The notes beneath the pieces are model-generated. The model searched no databases. It was given only the letters and a program-made list of their open reading frames with translations, and had not been told where the DNA came from. Shown here in pieces: positions 43,828-52,663 of a DNA stretch of 64,000 nucleotides; position 1 is the stretch's first letter, and each line of letters opens with the position of its first letter. A program made the translations under genes and the position numbers. Where the stretch lies: positions 1,736,001 through 1,800,000 of the forward strand of contig NZ_CP084580.1 in the NCBI RefSeq assembly GCF_021869765.1, given 5' to 3'. Origin of the DNA: Chryseobacterium sp. MEBOG06 (GTDB lineage: Bacteria > Bacteroidota > Bacteroidia > Flavobacteriales > Weeksellaceae).

Positions 43828-44991
43828 TTCCATATTACCCTTGGAGCTCATACTTAAAATTGCAAATCCTAAAATAGCAGCCAGAAAAGAAGCGATCAAA
43901 ATAGCAAATTTAGCCTCATCCTGAATATGAATATCATCTTTAAAAGACAGCAGTGCAATAAAGATGGACATGGTAAAACCAATTCCGGCAAGTAAACCTA
44001 CTCCAATCATTTGAGTCCAGTTGCTGTTTTGAGGTAAAGAACTAAGCTTTAATTTAATAGCAAGTAAGGAGAATAAATTGATTCCTATTAATTTTCCTAA
44101 GATCAGTCCGCAGATAATTCCTAATCCTAAAGTGCTTGTAATTCCTGCAACCATATTACTTGAGAAAGTAATATTAGTATTCGTTAAGGCAAATACAGGC
44201 ATGATCAGAAAGCTTACAGGAATATGCAGTTTATGCTCCAGCTTTTCTAAAGGAGAAATTTCTACATTGGATGCATTGGTCGGAATAGAGAAGGCGAGCA
44301 AAACACCCGCTATCGTAGCATGAATTCCGGAATGATGAAGAAAATACCATAAAAATAACCCGGGAATAAGATAAAATATGATTTTCGTGACTTTTAAAAA
44401 GTTTAAAATAAACAGTAAGGCAGCCACTCCAAAAGACAGCAGAAGATAAGTCCAGTGAATTTGCTCAGTATAGAAAACAGCGATCACCAGAATCGCTCCC
44501 AAATCATCTACAATTGCTAAAGCGGCTAAAAATATCTTAATTGAATTCGGGATTTTCTTACCCAGCATGGAAATAATTGCCAGCGAAAAAGCAATATCAG
44601 TTGCCATAGGAATTCCCCAGCCGTTGCCATACTTTGTGCCGGCATTGAAAATAGTATAAATGACTGCAGGAACAAGCATTCCGCCTACTGCTGCAAAAAT
44701 AGGAAGTGAGGCATTTTTAAAAGATGATAGTTCGCCCTCTACAAGTTCCCTTTTTATTTCAAGACCTACCAAAAGAAAGAATACAGCCATCAATCCGTCG
44801 TTGATCCAGATGCTGACAGTATATTCCAGTCCGAATAAGTGAGTGCCCACTTCCTTGTCTAAAAACTGTTGAAAGGTTTCAGCTAAAGAAGAATTGGCAA
44901 TTAATAATGAGATCAGCACACAGAAAATAAGAATAATTCCTGAGGACTGGCTGTTATTGAAAAATTTTTTAAAATAAAGAGATAAATTCAT
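43813..44991 (-). CDS. nhaA: Na+/H+ antiporter NhaA
   Basis: A 392-residue, 12-helix antiporter. The ion-binding pair D162/D163 lies in ALAIVDDLGAILVIA, and D132 in MATDIAFSL matches the third acidic site. The N-terminal helix block VFFLLVGLEIKRELVEGEL is the NhaA signature. It exchanges sodium for protons at the inner membrane for pH and salt homeostasis. It starts 2 nt after the rel stop and is almost certainly co-transcribed with it. Confidence 0.94.
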   Translation of the reverse strand: MNLSLYFKKFFNNSQSSGIILIFCVLISLLIANSSLAETFQQFLDKEVGTHLFGLEYTVSIWINDGLMAVFFLLVGLEIKRELVEGELSSFKNASLPIFAAVGGMLVPAVIYTIFNAGTKYGNGWGIPMATDIAFSLAIISMLGKKIPNSIKIFLAALAIVDDLGAILVIAVFYTEQIHWTYLLLSFGVAALLFILNFLKVTKIIFYLIPGLFLWYFLHHSGIHATIAGVLLAFSIPTNASNVEISPLEKLEHKLHIPVSFLIMPVFALTNTNITFSSNMVAGITSTLGLGIICGLILGKLIGINLFSLLAIKLKLSSLPQNSNWTQMIGVGLLAGIGFTMSIFIALLSFKDDIHIQDEAKFAILIASFLAAILGFAILSMSSKGNMEPEED

Positions 44992-44993
44992 AT

Positions 44994-47204
44994 TTAAGAT
45001 TGTAATCGTCTCACTATGGAAACGCCATTAATACTTTTAAGCTTTTTAAAGGTCTCTTCCAGCTGACCTTTGTTTTTTACTTCTAAGTTGATGTTTCCTG
45101 TGAAAATGCCGTTATTGGATTCTATGGACATACTTTTCATATCCATTCCCATGCTTCCGCTGATAACAGTGGTAATATCATTGATCATTCCCATTCTGTC
45201 CAGCCCTTCAATCTCAATTTTTACTCTGTTTTTGAAGCTTTCTGCATTTACCCATTTGGCCGGAATCACACGGTAGTCATACTGCGCACGGAGATTAATA
45301 GCATTCGGGCAGTTGTCACTGTGTACCTTGATTCCGTCTGAAATGGTGATGAATCCAAAGATTTTGTCACCGGGAATTACTGTACAGCATTTTGCATAGC
45401 TATAGTTCAGCTTTTCTTCATCTTTTCCGAAGACAATCATATCAAGGTTCTGTTCTTTCAGTTCCTCATAGTGATTATTCTTTGTGGGTGATTTTCTGAA
45501 TCTGGAAAGTAAATTGTTGAATACGTTTTTACTTTCAATGTATTTTCTCAGGCTGCTTGCATCCAGTTCATTGCTCTGGAATTTAAGAAACAATTCCTGT
45601 GATGATTTTAAATTAAAGAACTTCTGAAGTTTATTGATCTCTTCGTCGTTGAAGTTTATTTTTGCGTGACGAAGCTTTCTCTGCAGAGTTTCCTTACCTT
45701 CGTCCACCAACTGGTTTTTCTGAGAATTCAGATAACTTTTGATCTTGGATTTTGCTTTTGAAGTTACTACAAACTCCAGCCAGTCAGATTTTGGTTTTTG
45801 ATTTTGAGAAGACAGGATGTCTACCTGATCTCCATTTTGGAGAATATAGGAAATAGGAACCAGTTTACCGTTAATTTTAGCACCCAGACACTTCATTCCA
45901 AGATCGGAGTGAACGGAAAAGGCGAAGTCCAGAGCGGTGGCATTGGTTGGCAAGATCTTGATTTCCCCTTTTGGAGTAAAAACAAATACTTCTTTTGAAT
46001 AGAGATTAAGCTTAATATTGTCCAGAAGCTCAGAAGTGGAAAGGTTCTGCTGCTGCTCAAGAACATCACGGATCTCAGTGACCCATTTTTCAAAATTCCG
46101 GTCATCAGAACTTTGCTTATAGCCTTCCTTATATTTGTAATGGGCTGCCACCCCTTTTTCGGCAATCTCATCCATTCTTTCTGAACGAATCTGTACTTCG
46201 ATCCATTTTTTATCAGGTCCCAGAACAGTTAAGTGGAGACTTTCATACCCTGTAGAACGGGGCTGGGTGATCCAGTCACGCATTCTTGAAGGGTTACTGT
46301 GGTACACATCTGTAACAATGGAATAAATTTTCCATGCCAGGAACTTTTCATTCTTCGCATCAGATTTATAAATAATTCTGATCGCATAGTTATCAAAAAC
46401 CTCTTCAAAAGAAACTCCCTGCTTCAGCATCTTTCTGTAAATAGAAGAAATAGCTTTTGCACGGCCTTTAATTTTAAAGTTAAGTCCCTCTTCATGAAGT
46501 CTTTCTGATACCTCTTTTTTGAATTCTTCAATATATCTTTCACGGTTTTCCTTGGCCAGTTCCAATTTTTCCGTGATTTCATTATATACTTCAGGATTGT
46601 TATACTTTAATGAAAGGTCCTCCAGTTCAGATTTGATATTGTAGAGCCCAAGACGGTGAGCCATTGGAGCATAGATATAGACTGTTTCCGAAGCAATCTT
46701 TTTCTGCTTGTCCGGAGCCATGCTTTCCAGCGTCCGCATATTGTGAAGACGGTCTGCAATTTTGATCAGAATCACCCTGAAATCTTCAGAAAGTGTCAGT
46801 AATAATTTTCTGTAGTTTTCAGACTGAACAGAAATATTCTGATGATTCATGATGGAGATCTTGGTCAATCCTTTCACGATATTGGCAATCTTCTCCCCGA
46901 AGATCTTTTTAAGATCTTCATAGGTATAGTCGGAATCTTCAATTACATCATGCAAAAGAGCACAGGCAATAGAAGTCGCTCCCAGACCGATCTCCGTTGC
47001 TACAATTTTGGCAACAGCAATAGGGTGGTAGATGTAAGGTTCACCAGATTTTCTCCTTTGATCTTTATGGGCATCTAAAGCAATATCAAATGCCTTTCGG
47101 ATAAGTTTGTTATTTTCCTCATCCAAAGTTCTGTATGTATTCGAAATCAGATCCTTATATCTGGCAAGGATCTCTTTGTTTTCTTGTTCTAAGTCGTAAC
47201 TCAT
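44994..47204 (-). CDS. Rel/SpoT bifunctional (p)ppGpp synthetase/hydrolase
   Basis: A 736-residue long RSH enzyme. The N-terminal HD hydrolase domain has H60 (IYHPIAVA) and H85/D86 (ALLHDVIED). The synthetase domain follows (about 230-370, DNYAIRIIY; RSTGYESLHLTVLGPD). Then come a TGS domain (EVFVFTPKGEIKILPTNATALDFAFSVHSDLG, about 405-465) and a C-terminal ACT domain ending NGVSIVRRLQS. It makes and breaks the stringent-response alarmone. Both active domains look intact. It heads a tight pair with nhaA. Confidence 0.95.
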   Translation of the reverse strand: MSYDLEQENKEILARYKDLISNTYRTLDEENNKLIRKAFDIALDAHKDQRRKSGEPYIYHPIAVAKIVATEIGLGATSIACALLHDVIEDSDYTYEDLKKIFGEKIANIVKGLTKISIMNHQNISVQSENYRKLLLTLSEDFRVILIKIADRLHNMRTLESMAPDKQKKIASETVYIYAPMAHRLGLYNIKSELEDLSLKYNNPEVYNEITEKLELAKENRERYIEEFKKEVSERLHEEGLNFKIKGRAKAISSIYRKMLKQGVSFEEVFDNYAIRIIYKSDAKNEKFLAWKIYSIVTDVYHSNPSRMRDWITQPRSTGYESLHLTVLGPDKKWIEVQIRSERMDEIAEKGVAAHYKYKEGYKQSSDDRNFEKWVTEIRDVLEQQQNLSTSELLDNIKLNLYSKEVFVFTPKGEIKILPTNATALDFAFSVHSDLGMKCLGAKINGKLVPISYILQNGDQVDILSSQNQKPKSDWLEFVVTSKAKSKIKSYLNSQKNQLVDEGKETLQRKLRHAKINFNDEEINKLQKFFNLKSSQELFLKFQSNELDASSLRKYIESKNVFNNLLSRFRKSPTKNNHYEELKEQNLDMIVFGKDEEKLNYSYAKCCTVIPGDKIFGFITISDGIKVHSDNCPNAINLRAQYDYRVIPAKWVNAESFKNRVKIEIEGLDRMGMINDITTVISGSMGMDMKSMSIESNNGIFTGNINLEVKNKGQLEETFKKLKSINGVSIVRRLQS

Positions 47205-47384
47205 TTGTGCTAATGCCTATATTTAAACGAAAATACGAAAATTTTTAGTTTTTTCAAAGATAAAAAAGCGGATCTAAAAGTTGAAGAACGAACCACAAGG
47301 TGATTGGACTCAGTCTTGAACATAAAAAAAATATTTAATCCGAATTTATAGTTTAAGTGTTTCTTTCAAAAAGTGATCCATAAA

Positions 47385-47412
47385 AAAATCTGCAGAAGAT
47401 TCTACAGATTTT
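47385..47412 (-). terminator. terminator after the 122-residue gene
   Basis: AAAATCTG / CAGATTTT, with flanking A and T runs on the minus strand, lies 22 nt past the stop codon. Confidence 0.6.
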
Positions 47413-47433
47413 GTTTATCAGGTTATATGCCGA

Positions 47434-47802
47434 TTAGAATTTTACTTCAGAATTCATACCGTCACTGGATGTTTTGATCTTTACATCAGGGCTGTTGTGA
47501 ATTTCCGCCTTATTTCTGGCATCGATGTACTTTTTAATAGTGTCATAGTTAGTTTCTTTGACGCTCATCCCCTCAAATAAATACGCTTTTAGCGCTGCAT
47601 TTTGGGAGAATATATTCCGTGCATTTTCAATCTCACTGTTATCTTTTACAGTAACACTGGCCAAATACTGAGAATTATTTGAAGCATCATTATTAAGGTA
47701 TATAACGTAATCGGAATTGGCAAACCCAGAATTTTCCAGATCACTCTCAAGCTTTTTGTAATCGCTGTGGAGCTCGAACAGCCCCGCTAGTATATTTGAC
47801 AT
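47434..47802 (-). CDS. small cytoplasmic protein of unknown function
   Basis: A 122-residue protein without signal peptide or membrane helix. It begins MSNILAGLFELHSDYKKLESDLENSGFANSDYVIY, then has a beta-alpha pattern of ferredoxin-like form (YLASVTVKDNSEIENARNIF), and a polar, Asp/Ser-rich tail. This resembles the small general-stress proteins of the YflT/GsiB-like type in outline, but I do not claim homology. It has its own leader in the AT-rich 47803-48199 stretch and its own terminator. Confidence 0.5.
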   Translation of the reverse strand: MSNILAGLFELHSDYKKLESDLENSGFANSDYVIYLNNDASNNSQYLASVTVKDNSEIENARNIFSQNAALKAYLFEGMSVKETNYDTIKKYIDARNKAEIHNSPDVKIKTSSDGMNSEVKF

Positions 47803-48199
47803 AGTTAATTGGTTTAAAGTTATGATTAAAGTTAGTCATTATTTTTCTTATTTTATTGTTCTTTAATTAATAAAATTCATTAATTAACATTTTATTTACA
47901 TAGTAATTATTGATTGTGTGGAAATATTCATTGAACGTGTGTTTAATTTTGATGATTTAATAAAATGTTAAATAATTAGTGATGGTACAGATCACTTTAT
48001 TGAATCTGTCATATTTACAATAACTTACCGTTTTTTAAATAATTTAACTCTAATTTTTTTAGCTACTTATTTCCTGATGAAACAGTTCATTCAGTATTGA
48101 ACAGAAATACAAAAATAGAATAAGGTTTTAGTTAATACATTATTAAAAAGAGGCTGAACATCTCTGAACAGCCTCTTTTAGGGTTAATTTAAAAGGTAT
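47803..48199. other. AT-rich gene-free stretch
   Basis: About 400 nt with no coding potential seen in any frame. It holds the upstream region of the 122-residue gene at its left and the acs terminator at its right end. The middle is AT-rich, with no recognised RNA or repeat. Confidence 0.5.
48146..48179 (-). terminator. acs terminator
   Basis: A perfect 11-bp stem AAAAGAGGCTG / CAGCCTCTTTT with a 12-nt loop lies 21 nt beyond the acs stop on the minus strand. Confidence 0.8.
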
Positions 48200-50107
48200 T
48201 TAAATTCTTTCGTTCTTGATCTCTTCAACAATTTCAGGATTCAATAACGTACTGATATCTCCAAAATTACTGAAGTCACCTTCCGCAATTTTTCTCAAAA
48301 TTCTACGCATGATTTTTCCTGAACGTGTTTTTGGAAGCCCGGAAACAAACTGAATTTTGTCCAGTTTAGCAATAGGTCCTATCTGATCGGCAATCAATTG
48401 GTTGATTTCTTTCTTTAGATTCTCCTTATCACGGCCTTCGCCAACTTCTTTCAGCATTACAAAGCCATAAAGTGCGTTACCTTTGATGTCGTGGGGATAG
48501 CCTACAATTGCCGATTCAGCTACAGCAGGATGCTGATTGATACTGTCTTCAATAGGAGCTGTGCCTAAATTATGCCCGGAAACAATGATTACATCATCTA
48601 CACGGCCTGTAATTCTATAGTAGCCTACCTCATCTCTTAAAGCACCGTCACCAGTGAAATATTTCCCGGGGAATGCTGTGAAATAGGTTTCTTTATATCT
48701 CTTATGATCTCCCCATATCGTTCTTGCAATTCCCGGCCATGGAAAACGGATGCAGAGATTTCCCGTCACCTGATTTCCTGTGATTTCATTGCGCTTGTCA
48801 TCCATCAGAACAGGCTGTATACCCGGTAAGGGCAAAGTAGCATAGGTAGGCTTGGTAGGAGTCACAAATGGAAGGGGAGAAATCATGATACCTCCGGTTT
48901 CAGTCTGCCACCATGTATCTACAATCGGACATTTTTTCTTTCCTACATGATCATTGAACCAATGCCATGCTTCATCATTGATAGGTTCTCCTACAGAGCC
49001 TATAACCTTCAGAGAGCTGAGATCATGTTTGTCTACCCATTCAGCGCTCTCTTTTGCTAAAGATCGGATAGCCGTAGGTGCTGTGTAAAACTGAGTAATT
49101 TTGTGTTTTTCAATAACTTCCCAGAAACGGTCAGGTTCAGGATAGGTTGGCACTCCTTCAAAAATAACTGTGGTGGCTCCATTCAGTAATGGTCCGTAAA
49201 GAATATAAGAGTGTCCGGTGATCCATCCGATATCAGCAGTACACCAGTAAATATCATTTTCCTTATAATTGAATACATTTTTAAAAGTATAGGCAGTGTA
49301 AACCATATAGCCGGCACAAGTATGAAGCATTCCTTTTGGTTTTCCTGTAGAACCCGAAGTATAAAGGATGAAAAGAGGATCTTCAGAATCCATAATGACG
49401 GTTACAAAATCAGGAGAAGCTTTTTCAAATAAATCAGCCAGCCAGTAATCTCTTCCTTCCTTCATTTTAATCTCATTATGCGTTCTCTTTACAACGAGTA
49501 CATTTTCAATGGTTGGCGTTTTTTCCAATGCCTCATCTACAATACTTTTTAAATCCAGAACTTTATTTCCTCTATAACTTCCATCGGATGTGATCACCAT
49601 TTTCGCTTCGCAGTCATTGACTCTTGAAGCTACTGCAGCGGCTGAGAATCCTGCAAAAATGACAGAATGAACAGCTCCTAATTTTGCGCAGGCAAGCATG
49701 GTAACAGCCAGTTCAGGAATCATGGGAAGATAGATGCAGACTCTGTCTCCTTTTTCAATTCCCATGTCACGAAGAACATTTGCAGTCTTATTAACCTGCG
49801 TATATAACTCATTGTAGGAAATATGCTGTGCTTCTTCTTTTGGATCATTCGGTTCCCAGATAATGGCTGTTTTATCACCTCTTACCGCAAGATGCCTGTC
49901 TATACAGTTTTTGGTGATATTGAGCTTGGCATTTTTAAACCACGTGATTTTAGCTTCGTTCATATCGTACTTAACAACCTTGCTCCATCTCTGGTACCAC
50001 ACAAAATTCTGATCGGCTACCTTATCCCAGAATTTCTTCGGATTTTTGATAGATTTTTTGTAATCTTCAAAGTATTGTGGTAAATCTTCTATTAAGTAAT
50101 TTCTCAT
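48200..50107 (-). CDS. acs: acetyl-CoA synthetase
   Basis: A 635-residue AMP-forming ligase that activates acetate to acetyl-CoA. The P-loop-like ATP motif YTSGSTGKPKG, the TWWQTETGG core and the C-terminal A10 motif TRSGKIMRR are present; K598 is the conserved catalytic lysine that is commonly acetylated to switch the enzyme off. It lies 57 nt after the related ligase gene and is the last gene of the minus-strand carboxylate cluster. It ends with a strong terminator. Confidence 0.95.
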   Translation of the reverse strand: MRNYLIEDLPQYFEDYKKSIKNPKKFWDKVADQNFVWYQRWSKVVKYDMNEAKITWFKNAKLNITKNCIDRHLAVRGDKTAIIWEPNDPKEEAQHISYNELYTQVNKTANVLRDMGIEKGDRVCIYLPMIPELAVTMLACAKLGAVHSVIFAGFSAAAVASRVNDCEAKMVITSDGSYRGNKVLDLKSIVDEALEKTPTIENVLVVKRTHNEIKMKEGRDYWLADLFEKASPDFVTVIMDSEDPLFILYTSGSTGKPKGMLHTCAGYMVYTAYTFKNVFNYKENDIYWCTADIGWITGHSYILYGPLLNGATTVIFEGVPTYPEPDRFWEVIEKHKITQFYTAPTAIRSLAKESAEWVDKHDLSSLKVIGSVGEPINDEAWHWFNDHVGKKKCPIVDTWWQTETGGIMISPLPFVTPTKPTYATLPLPGIQPVLMDDKRNEITGNQVTGNLCIRFPWPGIARTIWGDHKRYKETYFTAFPGKYFTGDGALRDEVGYYRITGRVDDVIIVSGHNLGTAPIEDSINQHPAVAESAIVGYPHDIKGNALYGFVMLKEVGEGRDKENLKKEINQLIADQIGPIAKLDKIQFVSGLPKTRSGKIMRRILRKIAEGDFSNFGDISTLLNPEIVEEIKNERI

Positions 50108-50164
50108 ATCCCTTTCGTTTTTTGAAATTTGAATTGTATTTTAAATATATGTTTAATTTTTCGC

Positions 50165-52051
50165 TTACCCCCTATATTCCCTGATCTTTTCCTGTATTTC
50201 TTCAATGATTTTTTCATCATCAATCGTTGGCGGAATCTGAAAATTTTTTCCATCGAGTAGGGTTCTGATGAGCTTTCTCAAAGTTTTTCCGGATCTTGTT
50301 TTTGGTAAACGTTTGACAACCATCGCGTTTTTTAAAAAGGCTACGGCTCCTATTTTTTCACGAACCATGCGGATGATTTCCTTTTCAAGGTCTTCCTCTG
50401 AAGTTACAGTTCCATTTTTCAGAACAGCAACTGCAAAAGGAATTTGCCCTTTCAGATCATCATCAATGCCTACTACAGCACATTCAGCAATATCGGGATG
50501 AGAGGAAACGATCTCTTCCATTTCTGATGTAGAAAGCCTGTGCCCGGCTACGTTGATAACGTCATCCACCCGTCCGGTAATGAAAATATAACCGTCTTCA
50601 TCCTGTATAGCACCATCTCCTGAGAAATAATAACCATCATATTGAGTGAGGTAGCTGCTTTGAAAACGCTTGTGGTCTTTCCATATTCCCAGCATACTTC
50701 CCGGAGGAAGCGGTAGTTTGATAACCAGATATCCTTCATGATGTGGATCCAGCTCCAGACCGTTTTCATCAAATATTTTGATGTCGTATCCCGGAATAGG
50801 TTTTCCTGCCGAAGCTCTTTTTATTTTGTAGTCATCATCACAGGTCATTAAGCCCAGCATAGGCCATCCTGATTCTGTCTGCCACCAGTGGTCAATGGCA
50901 GGAACCCCAATGTGCTCCGCAAACCAGTCTAATGTTGCAACATCACAGCGTTCACCCGCAAGAAACTGTTTTCTGAACTGAGACAGATTATATTTCTTAA
51001 CCAGTTCTCCGTTTGGATCTTCTTTTTTTATTGCTCTGATGGCTGTAGGAGCAGTAAACATTACTGAAACCTGATATTCTGAGATAATTCTCCAGAAAGT
51101 TCCCGCATCAGGCGTCATAATAGGTTTTCCTTCAAAAATTATAGTGGCATTTCTATTGATTAGAGGGCCATACACTGAAAAGCTATGTCCTACTGCCCAT
51201 CCAAAATCTGAGGCCGCCCAATAAGTTTCTCCCGGTTCAACTCCATATATGTATTTCATAGAAAACTTCAGGGCGGTGGCATATCCTCCGGTATCCCGAA
51301 CAATTCCTTTAGGTTTTCCAGTAGTTCCTGAGGTGTAAAGTAAATAAAGCGGATGGGTAGAAGCTACTGAAACGCAATCTGCAGGTTCTGATTTTCGAAC
51401 CAGTTCTTCGTAGTCAATCAACCCTTCAAACATTTCGTGTTGGTTGTCGACCAGTTTTCTGTTATAAACAATAATATTGTCTACTTTATTCTGTGCCAGT
51501 TCAATTGCTTTTTCCACCAAAGGCAGATATGGAATTCTTTTGGCAATTTCTATGCCTGCTGTAGCAGTGATCAGAACTTTAGGTTTGCAGTCGTCAATCC
51601 TTACTACCAGTTCATGAGGGGCAAAACCTCCGAAAACTACATTATGAATCACCCCGATCCTTGCACACGCCAGCATAGCAAACAGCGTCTGTGGAATCAT
51701 AGGCATATAAATAACCGCAGTATCTCCTTTTTTTAATCCTAACGAAGCCAGTCCCCCGGCAAATTTCGATATCTCTTCCTGAGCCTGACGGAAGGTGTAT
51801 GTTTTCTTTTGATGGGTGACAGGAGAGTCGTACACGATAGCGGTGTGATCTCCAAAACCATCCTCAATATGCTTGTCAATGCATAAATAGCACATATTAA
51901 GCTCCCCGTCATAAAACCACTGCGGATAATCGTTAAGGTCTTTTGAAAGGATCTGCTGTGGAAATTTATACCACTGTATTTCTCTGGCTTTTTCTTTCCA
52001 GAAGTCTTCTTTATTGTCTATACTTTGTTTAAATAATTGATCTGCATTCAT
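50165..52051 (-). CDS. short-chain acyl-CoA synthetase, PrpE-like
   Basis: A 628-residue AMP-forming ligase from the ACS family. YTSGTTGKPKGIVRDTGGY and TRSGKTLRK (K589) are present; the VRDTGG wording and a QTESGWPML segment match propionyl-CoA synthetase more than acetyl-CoA synthetase, so propionate or a similar acid is the expected substrate. The ATG at 52051 was chosen over an upstream one that adds 26 poorly conserved residues. It precedes acs by 57 nt and follows the response regulator by 240 nt, possibly with its own promoter. Confidence 0.87.
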   Translation of the reverse strand: MNADQLFKQSIDNKEDFWKEKAREIQWYKFPQQILSKDLNDYPQWFYDGELNMCYLCIDKHIEDGFGDHTAIVYDSPVTHQKKTYTFRQAQEEISKFAGGLASLGLKKGDTAVIYMPMIPQTLFAMLACARIGVIHNVVFGGFAPHELVVRIDDCKPKVLITATAGIEIAKRIPYLPLVEKAIELAQNKVDNIIVYNRKLVDNQHEMFEGLIDYEELVRKSEPADCVSVASTHPLYLLYTSGTTGKPKGIVRDTGGYATALKFSMKYIYGVEPGETYWAASDFGWAVGHSFSVYGPLINRNATIIFEGKPIMTPDAGTFWRIISEYQVSVMFTAPTAIRAIKKEDPNGELVKKYNLSQFRKQFLAGERCDVATLDWFAEHIGVPAIDHWWQTESGWPMLGLMTCDDDYKIKRASAGKPIPGYDIKIFDENGLELDPHHEGYLVIKLPLPPGSMLGIWKDHKRFQSSYLTQYDGYYFSGDGAIQDEDGYIFITGRVDDVINVAGHRLSTSEMEEIVSSHPDIAECAVVGIDDDLKGQIPFAVAVLKNGTVTSEEDLEKEIIRMVREKIGAVAFLKNAMVVKRLPKTRSGKTLRKLIRTLLDGKNFQIPPTIDDEKIIEEIQEKIREYRG

Positions 52052-52291
52052 ATTAATAATTGGGCGTTGTGGGAAAGTTCTGTCATCGTGGGCCGAAGGT
52101 AAACAGTGCCTTAGTCCTTTTTTCTTCATCTTAATGGTTTAGTCTTGAACTTTAAACCTTTAATTGTAATGAAGATTTTAAAGATGTTGATTTTAATAAC
52201 ATTTTAAGATAAAATTGTATACTTCATTTACGATGACCTTTGGTTTTTATTTTGTGTTGTACGTTCTCTATGTCATTCAATTTCTGATTAT

Positions 52292-52654
52292 CTACTCAAA
52301 CATTTCTTCAATCTGCTGCATCAGTTTTTTAATTGAGTAAGGTTTGGTTACATAAGCGTCAGCTCCCATGCCCATTCCTTTTTCAATATCTCTTGGATTG
52401 TTCTTGGCGCTTAGAAAAATGACTTTGGTGTCTTTCATTTTTTCATTCTGTTTGATGAGATCCAATGTGCTGTATCCGTCAAGATTGGGCATCATGATAT
52501 CGAGTAGAATAACGTCGGGGACCATGGTTTTTAAAAATTCAAGAACTTCTGTTCCATCTCTGGCAATATAGACATCATAACCGTTTTTCTTAAAACTGTA
52601 TTCCAGAGACATTAATATTTTATGTTCGTCATCCGCAATGATTATCTTTTTCAT
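52292..52654 (-). CDS. receiver-only response regulator
   Basis: A 120-residue CheY-like receiver domain and nothing else. The acidic pocket is D8/D9, the phospho-acceptor is D52 (LLDIMMPN), the switch residue is S82 and the lysine is K104 (TKP). There is no DNA-binding or enzyme domain. It starts 9 nt after the kinase gene, so it is that kinase's likely partner. Output must pass through another protein or protein binding. Confidence 0.92.
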   Translation of the reverse strand: MKKIIIADDEHKILMSLEYSFKKNGYDVYIARDGTEVLEFLKTMVPDVILLDIMMPNLDGYSTLDLIKQNEKMKDTKVIFLSAKNNPRDIEKGMGMGADAYVTKPYSIKKLMQQIEEMFE

Positions 52655-52663
52655 AGTTCGTTT

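Noticed and set aside
47803..48199. Looking for a small RNA or riboswitch in this AT-rich gap
   Set aside because: Apart from the acs terminator no conserved-looking fold or motif could be made out by eye.
52052..52129. Longer start of the PrpE-like ligase
   Set aside because: The 26 extra residues are not typical for the family, and MNADQLFKQSIDNKEDFW is a sensible start at 52051.
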